This document shows positions 25,824 through 27,001 of a stretch of DNA of 27,001 bases, in pieces; position 1 is the first letter of the stretch; each line of letters starts with the position of its first letter. The stretch lies in contig RPFO01001690.1 in assembly GCA_009746045.1 (NCBI GenBank), positions 2,501-29,501 on the forward strand. The letters are read 5' to 3'. This stretch comes from Mesostigma viride. Taxonomy: Eukaryota; Streptophyta; Mesostigmatophyceae; Mesostigmatales; Mesostigmataceae. Both the position numbers and the translations under genes were made by a program. The notes beneath the pieces are model-generated. The model did no database searches, was not told the origin of the DNA, and saw nothing but the letters and a program-made list of their open reading frames with translations.

Positions 25824-26707
25824 TCAGTCCAGCACGATGGGGTTGTCCGCGCCCCCGAGCGGGGGCGGCCTGTGCCTGCTGGCAAACGCCTCGTAGTCCT
25901 CTGGGTCGACCCACTTCTGTTTCTTCCTGAGTTGATCCTCCCACGGGCCTCGTGAAGGGCCGGGGAAGCTTGGGGGAGGGTAAAGTAAGTCTTCTATCTT
26001 TTTGTCCAATACCCGGATTCGCGCCTCTGAATCGGGAGTTCGGGGTTCATACGACAACAGACGGCGCTCCTCGAGTGCTTGCATCATCCGATTCCTCTCA
26101 GGTAGGTCAGAGGGACCCGCTTGTGACGGTTTAGGAATAGAGGGGGGGGGGAAAGGGACCAGGGGGCGAACGCGGGGCCGGTGTATCGTACACGGGCGGC
26201 AGGCGCCTTGCCAGCATGGGACGCAACGGAGGCCCGCGGCGGCGGCGGGGGTTCTGCCCTGGAGCGCTTCGGCGGCGGGACCGGCGCGTCTTCCCCGGTT
26301 CCCCGATCGAGCAGGGACAGGGCTTTGTTTAGCCGAGCCTCCAGCCCCGCCGACGGCAACCCGTTGGCCTGCGCCTCTTGGATCGCGGCCAGGATGCGGT
26401 GTACTTTGTCCTCGTCTACTACCTGGGCTGTCTGTCCAGGTCGGCGCGACAAGTCTGGTGCCGGCGTCGCAGGAAACAGTTCTCGTTTTACTGACCGCAC
26501 TGCTGGTTCTCGCTTTACTGATGGTGCCTGCGCTGCAGGTACCCGCTTGACCGCGCTGCTGGCCTCCTTCTTCATATCGGCGAGGGCGGCGCGGGATTCC
26601 GTCAATTGCGTTTCCAGTATGGCGCGTTCGTGGGGTGCTAGGGTTTTCCTTCTGAGCATGGTGGCCGCTTGCTGTATCAGGAGATTCAGTCTTGCCTCGT
26701 TCGACAT
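25824..26707 (-). CDS. Regulatory-looking protein with V-K-R-E motifs and I-V-L-D end, one frameshift
   Basis: From ATG 26707, the first about 45 residues form an amphipathic helix. Val-Lys-Arg-Glu appears at 64-67 and 73-76, with Met-Lys-Lys-Glu at 45-48; all fit the SUMO-acceptor consensus (hydrophobic-Lys-x-Glu). A second helical region (about 95-135) and a Pro/Arg-rich segment follow. The frame closes at 26084, but another frame carries credible protein from about 26145 to 25824 (helix with Arg-Met-Met-Gln-Ala-Leu-Glu-Glu-Arg, Pro-rich motif, Trp-Val-Asp-Pro-Glu-Asp-Tyr) ending Asn-Pro-Ile-Val-Leu-Asp. One extra base in the 10-G run 26142-26151 joins them, giving about 294 residues. The end motif resembles a SUMO-interacting motif. 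Probable regulatory or scaffold role; no enzymatic domain seen. Confidence 0.7.
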
Positions 26708-26956
26708 CCCGACGCTCGATCGTACTCTGAGCGCCGATATTTTTGAGCTCTGCGTGGATTGAATGCATGAATGATAACGCGGGTGTTTGCTGCCTCATTC
26801 GTTGTTTTATTAAAATCAAATAAAGATCAATTAGACGAAATCACGAGTTACGACTCTACATGCAATTCCTCATCAGTGACAGACAGGCCTAGTACAGTAA
26901 TCTGCAATTAATTCATCACGACAATCAATGATCATTCATTAGAAACATCAGAAACA
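26708..26956. other. AT-rich intergenic region
   Basis: This region contains the 5' side of the 26707 gene and the probable 3' region of the gene at the right edge. A TTTATT at 26806-26811 gives AATAAA on the minus strand, about 145 bases after the stop of the edge gene. A duplicated GAAACATCA (26942-26950, 26951-26959) is next to that stop. No ORF of note. Confidence 0.5.
26806..26811 (-). terminator. AATAAA, minus strand
   Basis: This is a possible polyadenylation signal for the gene ending at 26957. It is somewhat distant, so moderate to low confidence. Confidence 0.3.
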
Positions 26957-27001
26957 TCAGTTGAGAGACTCGAGCAGGACGGAGACCCGGGAGTCGCCGA
27001 C
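26957..27001 (-). CDS. C-terminal end of a gene cut by the window edge
   Basis: Reading the minus strand from the edge, 14 codons with G/C-biased third positions (Val-Gly-Asp-Ser-Arg-Val-Ser-Val-Leu-Leu-Glu-Ser-Leu-Asn) end in TGA at 26959-26957. GC content drops sharply after the stop, as at other gene ends here. Too short to identify. Confidence 0.4.
   Translation of the reverse strand, partial: VGDSRVSVLLESLN

Overview
The right-hand part of this window (about 10.6 to 27.0 kb) is GC-rich, densely packed and shows almost no similarity to cellular housekeeping genes. It has the character of a large eukaryotic DNA virus of the Nucleocytoviricota type, or of such a genome integrated into a protist or algal chromosome. 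The main support is a KilA-N domain fused to a PD-(D/E)XK nuclease-like domain, two full-length paralogs plus a relic of a KilA/BRO-like family, a 918-residue repeat-rich fibre-like protein with laminin-G-like domains, small Cys/His zinc-motif proteins, AATAAA signals downstream of several genes, and short intergenic gaps on both strands. No hallmark gene (capsid, DNA polymerase, packaging ATPase) lies inside the window, so the virus assignment is inference and the lineage is not resolved.

Layout. 1-2.4 kb: low-coding DNA with diverged direct repeats, a 750-bp fold-back element and dispersed short repeats. 2.4-3.4 kb: one doubtful ORF and spacer. 3.46-4.23 kb: a 30-bp minisatellite (25 copies). 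4.5-10.3 kb: an approximately 70-bp satellite with about 27 copies in one orientation, a strand switch at about 6405, then about 54 copies in the other orientation. 10.3-10.6 kb: a C-rich border with a perfect 41-bp direct repeat. 10.6-13.9 kb: a novel 372-aa gene (+), an acidic/coiled-coil gene (-) and KilA/BRO-like paralog A (+). 13.9-16.6 kb: the KilA-N/nuclease gene (-), a relic of the paralog family (+), a repeat-rich gap and a zinc-ribbon/RING-like gene (-). 16.6-17.7 kb: non-coding repeats, including ten 50-bp units. 17.8-21.4 kb: two unknown genes (+) and paralog B (-). 21.5-27.0 kb: a protein with tandem SUMO-interacting-motif-like sequences, a divergent pair of tiny zinc-motif genes, the fibre-like gene, a small basic gene, a gene carrying SUMO-acceptor-like motifs, and the last codons of a further gene at the edge.

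Four genes (11764-12863, 17812-19520, 22363-22733, 25824-26707) are each interrupted once. In all four, both reading frames look genuine on either side of a G or C homopolymer, and in all four one extra base restores the frame. This looks like systematic homopolymer under-calling in the sequence, although real mutation or slippage cannot be excluded.

Possible common theme (inference): DNA-binding and chromatin-type regulators plus ubiquitin/SUMO-like interaction motifs (a RING-like zinc protein, tandem I-D-L-T motifs, V-K-R-E motifs), as might be expected for a virus acting in the host nucleus. The abrupt shift at about 10.3 kb from repeats to GC-rich genes could be a virus genome end or a host/virus junction.
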